51,411 bases of DNA from Streptomyces lateritius (GTDB taxonomy: Bacteria > Actinomycetota > Actinomycetes > Streptomycetales > Streptomycetaceae). The stretch is from positions 60,427-111,837 of the forward strand of contig NZ_BMTO01000001.1 in assembly GCF_014649715.1 (NCBI RefSeq). The letters are read 5' to 3'. Numbering within the stretch: the first letter of the stretch is position 1; each line of letters starts with the position of its first letter. The notes under the pieces are model-generated. The model did no database searches. It was not told the DNA's origin and saw nothing but the letters and a program-made list of their open reading frames with translations. Below, in pieces: positions 8,068 to 15,867 of the stretch. The position numbers were made by a program, and so were the translations under genes.

Positions 8068-8351
8068 GTCTCTCCCTCGACGGTGAAGCGCTGGAAACCC
8101 AGCGCTGCGAAGGGTCCGAACGATACCCGGGCCGTCCGAGGGCAGCCGAAGGCGACCAACGTTGACAACCGTCGGCGGCTAAGTCGTAGGTCACAGCGTT
8201 GGTCACCCAGGAGGCCCCGGGTCAGCGAGGCCCCGCATCACTCTTGTGGAACTGAGGACTTGCCACCGCCCTCCTCCTTGGCCCCCACTGTCGCTGTCGG
8301 GTGCCAGACTCGTTCCCAGGATGGACTGGCCGACGACGTGAGGAGTCGTTC

Positions 8352-9029
8352 GTGATCCCCTCGATTGAATTGGAAGTTATGCCGGACTTTCCGGCATATG
8401 CGACGTTTGGGCTGCCCGATGTGGACGAAATCACCGAGGAGGGCTTCGGATGGTTCCGCGACGTCTGGTACCTCGGCAGTGTCAGTCACGAGGAGGCTTT
8501 GAGCGTCATCACGGAGGAGCGACGTCTGGCCAACCTCATCGATGCTTTGTCGCTGACCCATATGGAGTTCGAGGCCATTGCGCGGGCAGTCGAGTACAAC
8601 GACCCGGGATATTTCCCAGATGGGTTCACTCTCAGGCATCCAGAGAACCGCGAAATCATCGAGATCGTTGGTGACGGCCACAGCGCGGATCCGGTTCTTG
8701 ATTGCTTGGAGATCGGCGTGGCAGGACTCTCCTATGCGCTCTCCTCAGTGGGCTGCATCACTGCTGCCAGCTGTCGAGGCCATCTGTCGGACCAACGCTG
8801 GTCTGATCGACCCGTGGTTTTCTTCGCGGCAGAGCGCCCGACAGTTCATTGGCTGACACCTTTGGTGAGGGACAGCGGCTGTGGGTTCGATGACGGAAGT
8901 GATCGGGGCCAGCTCATCGTCATCGAGGCGCCGTCGATCTCGAACTTCATGGAGCTGGCACGGCGGATTGTGGAGGCGAGCGACGCCGCTCAACCCGGAG
9001 GTGGTGCCACACAGGAACAGTTGTGGTGA
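8352..9029 (+). CDS. Unknown protein with SCRGH motif
   Basis: A 225-residue acidic protein with no family I can name. GTG 8352 has GAGGAG 8 nt upstream. The middle has the motif VGCITAASCRGH (about residue 140), a Cys/His cluster also seen in other uncharacterised bacterial proteins, and could bind metal or be catalytic. It ends 150 bp before the restriction gene on the same strand, so the two may form a defence pair; this is inference from position only. Confidence 0.6.
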   Translation: MIPSIELEVMPDFPAYATFGLPDVDEITEEGFGWFRDVWYLGSVSHEEALSVITEERRLANLIDALSLTHMEFEAIARAVEYNDPGYFPDGFTLRHPENREIIEIVGDGHSADPVLDCLEIGVAGLSYALSSVGCITAASCRGHLSDQRWSDRPVVFFAAERPTVHWLTPLVRDSGCGFDDGSDRGQLIVIEAPSISNFMELARRIVEASDAAQPGGGATQEQLW

Positions 9030-9180
9030 AGCACTGCTGGGTAGTTTTACAGCAGCCCGGTGCGACCACCTCGACTCCTCCAAGGATCGGCAGTAGTTGG
9101 CATGGCTGGCGCCGCACTCTTGTCAGTGGCAGCCACTACCGTGTCGAAGATCGCCAGGTCAGTATTGCCGAGGGGGACAC

Positions 9181-10482
9181 ATGGGTGGTCAGTTACGCGT
9201 TGGCCAGGTCTACCGATACGCCACGGGTAAGGATCCGGGGCCAGCGGAGCTGGAGGGGTACCCCAACTTTCACCACGTCACCCACTCCCCAGAGCTTCCG
9301 CGGGCTTTGCTGGAGGCTGGCATCAATGGCATGGCGAAGGTGCGCACTCCAGGTGGAGAGCGGCGGCCGTTGATCCTCGTACGGTCGAGTCCTTGGAAGG
9401 CCGGCACCGAGCAGACGCCCTGGCACGACGTGTTCGACATGGACAACGGGCACGTTCGCTACTTCGGCGACCACAAGGCCAGCACGACGGTCGCCCCAGG
9501 GAAGACCATCGGAAACGCCGCTCTGCTGGACGCCTTCGCTGGGCACCAGGGGCACACGCCTGATGAACGCGCCGGCGCCGTCCCCTTGTTGCTGTTCCGG
9601 GCGGTGTCGCGCAGCGGGAAGGTGAAGGGTCACGTCGAGTTCTGTGGGCTGGGCATCATCGAGCGGGCCGAGCGGCTGGTGCAGTGGGGCGGCAGTGACC
9701 ACACCACGTTCACCAACTACGTGTACGACATCGCCCTGCTCGACCTCACCGATGAGGACGACAAGGTCTCTTGGGAGTGGATCCACTCACGCAGGAACAA
9801 GGACCTGAGCGACGCAGAGACGCTCGAACTGGCTCCGCGGGCGTGGCGGGAGTGGGTCAAGAGCGGTAGTTCGGAGCTTCCGCGGCTCCGCCGGCGCGTT
9901 GCGCGAGCCAAGGTGACCAAGGTGCCCGAGCAGCGGCCGAAGCCGGGCACCGCCGAGGCCAAGGACCTGGAGCTGATCTACAAGTACTTCGACGGACGCA
10001 AGCACGACTTCGAGGCAGTGGCCTCCGCCGTCGCGGCGCGCGTTTTGCGGGGTGCCGGGAACAGCTACGTAGAGGGGTGGCTGACCCAGCGGTCCGGCGA
10101 TGGAGGGGCTGACTTCGTCGGCAGGCTCGACATCGGCAGTGGGCTGGCCGGCACCAGCCTCGTCGTCCTCGGACAGGCGAAGTGCGTGCGACTCGACCAT
10201 GTCGTGTCCGCCGACCAGATCGCTCGTGTGGTGGCTCGTCTCCGCCGCGGCTGGATCGGTGTCTACGTCACGACCGGCGCCTACTCCGTGCCGGCGCAGA
10301 CCGAGATGGTCGAGGACCAGTACCCGATCGTTCTGGTCAACGGACTGGACCTGACGCGGGAGCTCAGGGGCATGGCCAGGGACGATCACGGCGGAGACCT
10401 CGAAGCCTGCATCGAGCACATACTGCGGGTCCGCGAGACCGCGGTCACCAACCGTCGACCGGAGGAGATCCTGCTGGAGTAG
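9181..10482 (+). CDS. AspBHI/Mrr-like modification-dependent restriction enzyme
   Basis: A 433-residue type IV-like endonuclease. The N-terminal half (RVGQVYRY..., DVFDMDNGHVRYFGDHKA, LLLFRAV) resembles the SRA-like recognition domain of AspBHI. The C-terminal part (about 285-400) is an Mrr-type PD-(D/E)xK nuclease with D311 in GGADF and Q332-x-K334 in VLGQAKC. ATG 9181 follows a GAGGGGG site. No DNA methyltransferase lies nearby, which fits an enzyme that cuts foreign modified DNA. It lies between the two integrative elements, probably as defence cargo. Confidence 0.75.
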   Translation: MGGQLRVGQVYRYATGKDPGPAELEGYPNFHHVTHSPELPRALLEAGINGMAKVRTPGGERRPLILVRSSPWKAGTEQTPWHDVFDMDNGHVRYFGDHKASTTVAPGKTIGNAALLDAFAGHQGHTPDERAGAVPLLLFRAVSRSGKVKGHVEFCGLGIIERAERLVQWGGSDHTTFTNYVYDIALLDLTDEDDKVSWEWIHSRRNKDLSDAETLELAPRAWREWVKSGSSELPRLRRRVARAKVTKVPEQRPKPGTAEAKDLELIYKYFDGRKHDFEAVASAVAARVLRGAGNSYVEGWLTQRSGDGGADFVGRLDIGSGLAGTSLVVLGQAKCVRLDHVVSADQIARVVARLRRGWIGVYVTTGAYSVPAQTEMVEDQYPIVLVNGLDLTRELRGMARDDHGGDLEACIEHILRVRETAVTNRRPEEILLE

Positions 10483-10725
10483 GCATCCCGGCAGCGCGCG
10501 GCCTATTCGTGGACGGGGCGGCCCCTTCGAGGTCCCCGTAAGTCTCTGAACTGCTGTTATGTCGCGAGCTCACAGGGCCTGCGGAGCCGTGTCCCACGGG
10601 CTGCCCGGTGACGGCAACCGTTGACGGCAACGCCAACGCACATCGGAGCGCCTGCCCGGACCGCGACACTATTCCCTTCCTAGCCTGACGGGTTGTTGCC
10701 CTGGCGCCGCGCTTGGCTGGTCGAA

Positions 10726-10770
10726 CTTACAAAGCAGATGTCGGCGGTTCGAAACCGTCCGCGCCCACCA
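10726..10770 (+). other. att core: tRNA-Val(UAC) 3' half
   Basis: From the anticodon loop CTTACAA (10726-10732) the sequence continues as a proper tRNA 3' half: stem AGCAG, variable loop, T-arm with TTCGAAA, acceptor strand CGCGCCC, A and CCA (10768-10770). The 5' half is absent: nothing upstream pairs with AGCAG or the acceptor. Such half-tRNAs are the core sites of AICE integrases. It lies 101 bp beyond the integrase stop, so it is the attP-derived end of element 2. Confidence 0.75.
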
Positions 10771-10785
10771 GCAGGTAGCACGGCA

Positions 10786-10826
10786 AAGGCCCAGGTCACC
10801 GGTACTGAACGGGGAACCTGGGCCTT
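10786..10826. terminator. Bidirectional terminator beside att
   Basis: AAGGCCCAGGT (10786-10796) and its exact complement (10816-10826) form an 11-bp stem with a 19-nt loop between the half-tRNA and the integrase stop. It can end both the integrase transcript and a tRNA transcript. Confidence 0.7.
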
Positions 10827-10861
10827 GTTCGTTCCTCAGCCGCGAGGGCGGGGGAGAGGCG

Positions 10862-10885
10862 CCGTGCCACTTACGTGCCAGATGC
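10862..10885. other. Probable integrase arm-type sites
   Basis: CGTGCCACTTACGTGCCAGATG contains two CGTGCCA units at the very 3' end of the integrase gene. The same unit is doubled at 7588-7615 and 21117-21135 near the right ends of the two elements. Confidence 0.45.
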
Positions 10886-12007
10886 GTCGCCGGGCTCGGC
10901 CGGCCGAACCTTCTTGATCTGCTCGTCGACGTGGGCAGCGATGGCGTGGTCACGCCCGTTCACCAGGTGCTGATAGATCAGTGCGGCCCGCACCGACGAG
11001 TGCCCCATCCGCTGCATCAGCTCACGCGTCGTGGCGCCGCCGGTCGCGGCGAGGGTGTTCCCGGTGTGGCGCAGATCGTGGAAGTGGACGTCTCCGAGGC
11101 CGGTGGCCTTCAGGGCCCGCAGCCACAGGCGGCGGAAGTTGTTCCGGCGCAGCTGGCCGCCGCGGGCTCCGGTGAAGACCAGCCCGGTCCGACCCGGCTC
11201 GGCGTAGATGGCGAGATGAGTGGCCAGGCTCTCCGCCAGCGAGGCCGGGAAGGCGACGGTCCGCACACCGGCCGCGCTCTTGGGTGTCTTGACCAGGATG
11301 CCGTCGGTACGGGTCTCGGCCAGAGAACGCCGTACGGCGACGGTTCGCCGGTCGAGGTCGACGTCATGGCGCTGGAGCGCGGCGAGCTCCCCGAAGCGGA
11401 GGCCGGTGAAGGCCGCCAGCAGGATGAACACCCGGAAGCGCGCTGGCACGGCGTCGGCGATCTGGAAGACCTCGGCGACGTCGAGGAACGGCCGCTCGGC
11501 TGTCTTGGCCGCCCCGGCGCCCTTGATACGGCAGGGGTTGCGCTGGATCAGCTCGTCGTCGACCGCGGTGTTCATGATGGCGCGGAGGATTTGGTACGCC
11601 TTGGCGACCGTGGGCTCACCGACACCAGAGTCCAGGAGGCCGGCACGCCAGCGGCGGATCTGGGGCGTGGTGATCTCACTCAGGACCACGTCCGCGAAGG
11701 TCGGCAGGATGTGGAGGCGCAGCGCGCTGCCGTTGCGTTCGCGAGTGGTCGCCGCGTAGTCACGTTCCTTGAACCAGGCATCGGCGTACACCCCGAAGAG
11801 GACCTTGTCGTCCGGGTTCTTCCATCGGCCGTCGAGGATCTCCGCTTCCTTGCGGACGAGCCACCGGTCAGCATCGGTCTGCGACGAGAACGTCTCGGGC
11901 GCCGATCGCAGCAGTCCGTCCGGCCCCTGATAGCGAGCCTGGAACCTCCCCGACGGCAGCTTGCGCACCGCACCGAAGCGGCGCCGTTTGCCCTTGGTGT
12001 TCGCCAT
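10871..12007 (-). CDS. int: Tyrosine site-specific integrase of element 2
   Basis: A 378-residue tyrosine recombinase. It has an AP2-like arm-binding N-terminus (residues 10-60), a core-binding SAM-like domain (about 65-165) and a catalytic domain with R204 (TGLRFGEL), K243, H310 and R313 (HDLRH), H336 (MGHSS) and nucleophile Y345 (YQH). The full catalytic set is intact. It should integrate the element at the tRNA-Val site next to it. The ATG overlaps the excisionase stop (ATGA), so rep, xis and int form one coupled unit as in pSAM2. Confidence 0.95.
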   Translation of the reverse strand: MANTKGKRRRFGAVRKLPSGRFQARYQGPDGLLRSAPETFSSQTDADRWLVRKEAEILDGRWKNPDDKVLFGVYADAWFKERDYAATTRERNGSALRLHILPTFADVVLSEITTPQIRRWRAGLLDSGVGEPTVAKAYQILRAIMNTAVDDELIQRNPCRIKGAGAAKTAERPFLDVAEVFQIADAVPARFRVFILLAAFTGLRFGELAALQRHDVDLDRRTVAVRRSLAETRTDGILVKTPKSAAGVRTVAFPASLAESLATHLAIYAEPGRTGLVFTGARGGQLRRNNFRRLWLRALKATGLGDVHFHDLRHTGNTLAATGGATTRELMQRMGHSSVRAALIYQHLVNGRDHAIAAHVDEQIKKVRPAEPGDASGT

Positions 12008-12216
12008 CAGGCCACCACCCCGAATCGGCGACGAGCGGTGATCGGCTGGACGGTGTGGGCAGTCACGAATTCTTCCAAGGCCCGCTCAGGGATGCGGACA
12101 TGGCGCCCCACCTTGACGAACACGATCCGGCGCTCGGCGATGAGCCGACGAGGAAACCTCTCTGTCGTGCCAAGGAGTTCGGCGGCCTGGCCCACGGTCA
12201 GCAGTCGGTCTGTCAT
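12007..12216 (-). CDS. xis: Excisionase (MerR-like HTH)
   Basis: A 69-residue protein starting MTDRLLTVGQAAELLG, with the winged HTH_17 pattern and the closing strand VGRHVRIPERALEEFV typical of AICE excisionases. It binds DNA near att and directs the integrase to excise. The ATG overlaps the rep stop and its own stop overlaps the int start, so all three are coupled. A much longer frame on the same strand is a shadow of rep. Confidence 0.9.
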   Translation of the reverse strand: MTDRLLTVGQAAELLGTTERFPRRLIAERRIVFVKVGRHVRIPERALEEFVTAHTVQPITARRRFGVVA

Positions 12217-13622
12217 GCAGTCGTCCCTTCCAGGTCGAGTTCGGCGCGGAGTTCGCGGGCTTGTTCGCGGTTGTGTTGGATGTCGCGGCGGGTGTTGGCG
12301 GCGAGCCAGGATTCGCCGGGTGTGGAGCCGTGGCCGGCGTAGGTCCAGTGGGCGACGACGAGGACGGTGGCTTCGGGGTTGTCGTCGGGGTCGGGCAGGC
12401 CGAGGGATGCGCGTTGCTGGTGGGCGCGGTAGTCGGCGCGGACCTGGCGTAAGGCGCCGAGGGTGGTGGAGTAGCGGCGGGATTTGGTGGAGAAGTGGCC
12501 GCGGAAGCCGAGCATGTGGGCCCAGGCACGGAGTCGTCGGTCGGGGTAGGCCGGATCGAGGTCCATGCAGGCTTCCATGAGGCGCCGGGGGTGGTCCGGG
12601 ACGTCGAGGAGAATTAGGGCTTCCTTGTTGCCCACTCGGTGGTCGACGGACCCCGTGGTCTCGGCGGCTTTGGTGGCGTACTTGGCGACGTAGGCGGCGA
12701 CGGCCTGTTCGGTGAGGTCTTCGCCCTGGCCGAAGGCGCCGATGGGCTGGACATCGAGCTGGTCGCCCCAGGTGAGCGTGAGGTCCTGGTCGACGCCGTG
12801 CTCTGGTGCGGCCGGGACGACGACTTGGACGCGGCCGGCTGCGGCGCGGATGGCGTCGGTCAGGAGGTCGAGGGTGGCCCAGGCCGGGGGCGGGGTGTCG
12901 GGGCCGTCTGGTCCGTCGAAGCGGATGACGGCGTGGAAGTGGACGGCGCCGCGCTTTTGGTATTCGGCGACCTTGCCGAAGGAGACGCGGGACTGTTCGC
13001 GGGCGGCTTTCTGGGTGAGGCCGGCGCGGGCGGCGATCTCGCGGCGGAGGTAGATGGTGAAGTACCGCCACAGCTCGGAGGCGTGGTTGTTCCACAGCAC
13101 CGCACTCGCGTAGTCGTACGTGTACGGGTCGAGCGGGGTGCCGAGCTCGGGCGCGTCCTCCTGGTGCTGCTTCCCGCAGCGGCACGGGCGGGTGCCGGGG
13201 CGGTTGTGGACGGGGCCGAAGGACGGGGCGGTGAGGGTGGCGAAGACGCGGGGGTGGTCGCGGATGGTCTCCGGGGTGCCCTTGTCGGGGTTGCCGACGA
13301 GTCCGGCGCGGATCAGGTGGTAGGTGTCCCCCGCGTAGGTCCAGGCGCAGGCGGGGCAGCGGGAGGCCCGCCGGTTGCCGCAGGCGACCCGCAGGACCCC
13401 GCCCGGCTCGTTGTCGGTGGTGTAGGCGTGGAGGACGGTCCGCGTCGACGGGTCCAGGAGCTTGGTCCCTCCGGACAGGCGGACGGGTGCGGCGCATCCC
13501 TGGGTGCGGCGGATCTGATCGGTGAGGCGGTCGAAGCCGGGGGACCCGGCGACCCGGAGCAGATCGCTCAGGGTGGCCGGGTCCAGGCCCGCCGCGGTGG
13601 CGGTGTCGGTCAAGGCGGTCAC
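12213..13622 (-). CDS. repSA: RepSA-type rolling-circle replication initiator
   Basis: A 469-residue initiator. Cysteines at about 81, 89, 92 and 147, 149 suggest zinc binding. The HUH motif lies at H228-F-H230 (GAVHFHAVIR), and the candidate nicking tyrosine lies in YVAKYATKAAE (Y311/Y315 with K314 and K318). This is the RepSA type of pSAM2, which nicks a double-strand origin usually within or near its own gene. The GTG start overlaps the upstream zinc-protein stop. It lets the excised element replicate before transfer. Confidence 0.9.
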   Translation of the reverse strand: MTALTDTATAAGLDPATLSDLLRVAGSPGFDRLTDQIRRTQGCAAPVRLSGGTKLLDPSTRTVLHAYTTDNEPGGVLRVACGNRRASRCPACAWTYAGDTYHLIRAGLVGNPDKGTPETIRDHPRVFATLTAPSFGPVHNRPGTRPCRCGKQHQEDAPELGTPLDPYTYDYASAVLWNNHASELWRYFTIYLRREIAARAGLTQKAAREQSRVSFGKVAEYQKRGAVHFHAVIRFDGPDGPDTPPPAWATLDLLTDAIRAAAGRVQVVVPAAPEHGVDQDLTLTWGDQLDVQPIGAFGQGEDLTEQAVAAYVAKYATKAAETTGSVDHRVGNKEALILLDVPDHPRRLMEACMDLDPAYPDRRLRAWAHMLGFRGHFSTKSRRYSTTLGALRQVRADYRAHQQRASLGLPDPDDNPEATVLVVAHWTYAGHGSTPGESWLAANTRRDIQHNREQARELRAELDLEGTTA

Positions 13623-13801
13623 TTCCCGGCGCGCACGAGAACGGCGGGGGTGGTGCGGGTGCCGGTGCCCTTGCAGGCCGGGCAGGTGGCCGGGAGGGTG
13701 CGGCGCCGGCCGTCCGGGGTGACGCTTCCGGTGGTGATGTGAACAACGGGGAAGCCGTCACAGTGGGAGCAGACGCGCGTGGTCGAGGGCTGGGGCATCA
13801 T
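13619..13801 (-). CDS. Small zinc-ribbon protein
   Basis: A 60-residue protein with CSHC (residues 11-14) and CPAC (40-43) knuckles around a short beta region. Two adjacent ATG codons (13801, 13798) follow an AGGGAAAG site. It is coupled to rep. Similar tiny zinc ribbons precede rep genes in other AICEs; the role is unknown. Confidence 0.7.
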   Translation of the reverse strand: MMPQPSTTRVCSHCDGFPVVHITTGSVTPDGRRRTLPATCPACKGTGTRTTPAVLVRAGK

Positions 13802-13894
13802 GGGCTTTCCCTTTCGGGTCCGTTGGATCTGGAATGGGGATTCAGGCGCCCGGGGCGGCGGAAGTTTGGCGACGGATGCCGCTCCGGGGGCCGC

Positions 13895-14452
13895 TCAGTG
13901 TGTGTTGCGCCTGCCGTGGCCCTTGGCCGCGTACATCGCCATGTCGGCGGCGGACAGGGCGTCGGTGAGGGCCGGGACCGGCAGGTGTTCGCGGTGGCAG
14001 TGACCGACCGACGCAGAGACCCGCAAGGTGTGGCCTTCGTGTGTGACCGGCTGGTCCAGGGCGGCGCGGAGGGCGGGGAGGCCGGCGGTGTGGTCGGGGT
14101 GGGTGACGATGGCGGCGAACTCGTCCCCGCCGAGGCGGGCGGCGATGCCGTGGCGCCCGCACCAGGTGGTCAGGCGGTCGGCGGTCGCGGTGAGCACTTG
14201 GTCGCCGGCGGCGTGGCCGTGGGTGTCGTTGATGGCCTTGAAGTCGTCCAGGTCGACCAGGACCACGAGCGCGTTCGCGTGGCGGGTGATGAGGTGTTCG
14301 GCGCGGGTGGTCCATCCGGCGCGGGTGTGCAGGCCGGTCAGCGGGTCGCGGCGGGCGGTGGCCAGGCGGCGGGCGAGCATGCTGCCGTGCAGGGCCCAGC
14401 CGAGGGCCGGTAACCCGGCGGCGGCGATCGTGTAGGTGTCCATGGCGGTCAC
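13895..14452 (-). CDS. GGDEF diguanylate cyclase-like protein
   Basis: A 185-residue protein with one possible N-terminal membrane helix (about 7-25) and a complete GGDEF domain: DPLTG at 36-40, metal-binding D67 in VDLDDFK, and GGDEF at 108-112. The inhibitory RxxD site upstream of GGDEF is absent, so product inhibition may be missing. It would make cyclic di-GMP from two GTP. GTG 14452 overlaps the upstream stop; ATG 14443 is the alternative. In Streptomyces c-di-GMP delays differentiation, so an element-borne cyclase could keep the host vegetative during transfer (inference). Confidence 0.85.
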   Translation of the reverse strand: MTAMDTYTIAAAGLPALGWALHGSMLARRLATARRDPLTGLHTRAGWTTRAEHLITRHANALVVLVDLDDFKAINDTHGHAAGDQVLTATADRLTTWCGRHGIAARLGGDEFAAIVTHPDHTAGLPALRAALDQPVTHEGHTLRVSASVGHCHREHLPVPALTDALSAADMAMYAAKGHGRRNTH

Positions 14453-14688
14453 CGGCCCCGGCGCCGGTTGGGGACGGGCTTGATGGGCGGGATGGAGTCG
14501 TAGGCGTTCTGGCCCTGCTGGAAGGAGGCGGCGTCGGCGTCGCTGATGGCGTTGTTGGTGTACTCGCGGCCGATGCGGCGCATGGTCTTGCGGTCGCCGT
14601 GGCGCTTGGCGATGGCGAACTCGCGTCCCAGCTCCGCCATCTGCGGGTTGGACGGGGTGTCGTTGGTCTTGCGGCTGAAGAGGCCCAT
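14449..14688 (-). CDS. Small conserved AICE protein
   Basis: A 79-residue hydrophilic, helical protein beginning MGLFSRKTND, with a basic middle (AKRHGDRKTMRRIGREY). GGAAAGGAAG precedes ATG 14688. It sits between spdD and the GGDEF gene and is coupled to the latter. Proteins starting MGLFSRK at this position are seen in other Streptomyces elements; function is unknown. Confidence 0.7.
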   Translation of the reverse strand: MGLFSRKTNDTPSNPQMAELGREFAIAKRHGDRKTMRRIGREYTNNAISDADAASFQQGQNAYDSIPPIKPVPNRRRGR

Positions 14689-14689
14689 G

Positions 14690-14905
14690 TCAGTGCTTCC
14701 TTTCCTGGTTGAGCAGGGACTTGAGGACGACGGCGCACACGGCGACCGAGGCGGCGGTGATGGCGACGGCCAGGAGCATCGAGACCAGAACGGCGCCGAC
14801 GACCAGGACCACGGCCCCACCGCCGGCCACGAGGGGAGTGTGCTCGGGCACCGTGTGATGGGTCGGGGTGTAGGTGTCGGGTGTCGGGTATTTCGGTGTG
14901 AACAC
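14690..14905 (-). CDS. spdD: SpdD-like spread membrane protein
   Basis: A 71-residue protein with a Tyr/Thr/Pro-rich head (FTPKYPTPDTYTPT) and one or two membrane helices (about 26-65). This is the SpdD pattern of pSAM2-type elements, involved in intramycelial spread. GTG 14905 has GAGAGGAG 8-9 nt upstream. It ends 1 bp before the next gene. Confidence 0.7.
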   Translation of the reverse strand: MFTPKYPTPDTYTPTHHTVPEHTPLVAGGGAVVLVVGAVLVSMLLAVAITAASVAVCAVVLKSLLNQERKH

Positions 14906-14919
14906 GGGGCTTGCTCCTC

Positions 14920-15105
14920 TCAGGCTTTGCAGCGGTGTGTGCGGGCGGCGAGTTCGGCGGCGGCGCGGGTGAAGTAGTCGGCGGAGAAGTCGCAGCCGGG
15001 GCCGGAGCACACGGCGGTGTGCTTGGTACGGCCGCGGCCGTCGTGATGCGTGCCGACGCGCACCGGGCCGAAGCGGGCGACGTTGTAGAAGCGGTTCGGG
15101 CGCAC
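14920..15105 (-). CDS. Mobile element transfer protein (zinc)
   Basis: A 61-residue protein with FGPVRVGTHHDGRGRTKHTA, a C33-x4-C38 pair and a terminal H57-x-C59, forming a small zinc knuckle. It matches the family annotated as mobile element transfer protein in Streptomyces elements. GTG 15105 follows AAAGGAG at 9 nt. It stands between spdB and spdD. Confidence 0.75.
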   Translation of the reverse strand: MRPNRFYNVARFGPVRVGTHHDGRGRTKHTAVCSGPGCDFSADYFTRAAAELAARTHRCKA

Positions 15106-15125
15106 GGGGTCTGTCTCCTTTCGGA

Positions 15126-15791
15126 TCAGGCGAGTTGGAGGGCGATCGAGTCCGCCAGCGCGGGCGGGACACCGAGGCGAGCGCGGAGGGTTTCCGAGTC
15201 GATCGGGGCGCCGGTCTGGGCGTGGTGGGCGTCCGCGATCTTCCGGGCGTGGTCGAGCAGCGCGGGCGGCACAGCGACGGCAGGCGCCGAGGGAACAGGC
15301 TCGGGCGGGGCTTTCTCGGGATCGGGATTGGCCGGCGGGAGTTCGGGAGCCGGTTCCGGAGCCCGTTCCACGGTCAGATCTGGCACAGGTTCGTGGTCGG
15401 CCTGTTCCATGGGCTCCGGTTCCTGCTTCGGTGCCGGTGTGTGGGCGAGGAGTGTGCCGCCGAGGAAGGCGAGTGCGGGCCATCCGGCGACGAGGATGCG
15501 CAGCCAGGCCGGGACGTTGTTCATGTCGAGCATTCCGGCGGTGGCGACGTTGGCGCCGAGGGATGCGGTGAGGGCGATGGTGAACCAGAGCCAGGCGTCG
15601 CGGTTGCTCGTGTCGGTGCGCATTCGGCGCCAGGCGGCGACCATCAGCAGGTCGACGCTGACCGGGTAGGCCCACGCTTTCCAGCCGTCCTGTCCAGCTG
15701 CGGCGGCCAGGTCGTGCAGGTGGGCGAAGGACAGGGCACCGGCGATGACGGCCTGGATGAGTACGGCGTCGAAGCGGAGGGTTCGGAACAC
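15126..15791 (-). CDS. spdB: SpdB (DUF2637) spread protein
   Basis: A 221-residue membrane protein with four helices (about 8-25, 40-57, 66-87, 93-115), a Pro/Glu-rich linker (120-175) and a C-terminal helical region (VPPALLDHARKIADAHH...). It is the spread protein that helps plasmid DNA cross septa between hyphal compartments. GTG 15791 has an almost ideal AAAGGAGGTGA site. It is shorter than the DUF2637 protein of element 1 and lacks that protein's coiled coil. Confidence 0.85.
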   Translation of the reverse strand: MFRTLRFDAVLIQAVIAGALSFAHLHDLAAAAGQDGWKAWAYPVSVDLLMVAAWRRMRTDTSNRDAWLWFTIALTASLGANVATAGMLDMNNVPAWLRILVAGWPALAFLGGTLLAHTPAPKQEPEPMEQADHEPVPDLTVERAPEPAPELPPANPDPEKAPPEPVPSAPAVAVPPALLDHARKIADAHHAQTGAPIDSETLRARLGVPPALADSIALQLA

Positions 15792-15867
15792 GGTTCACCT
15801 CCTTTCAGGCGTGGGTCGGGTAGGGACCTGGCGCGAGACGGTCACGCCAACCGGCGGGAAGGGAGGG

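Noticed and set aside
10681..10770. Complete tRNA gene
   Set aside because: The 5' half cannot be found; bases before the anticodon loop do not pair with the 3' stems.
12217..13761. 584-residue minus-strand frame ending in the excisionase
   Set aside because: All but the last 69 codons is a Pro/Arg-rich shadow of rep; the excisionase has its own coupled ATG.
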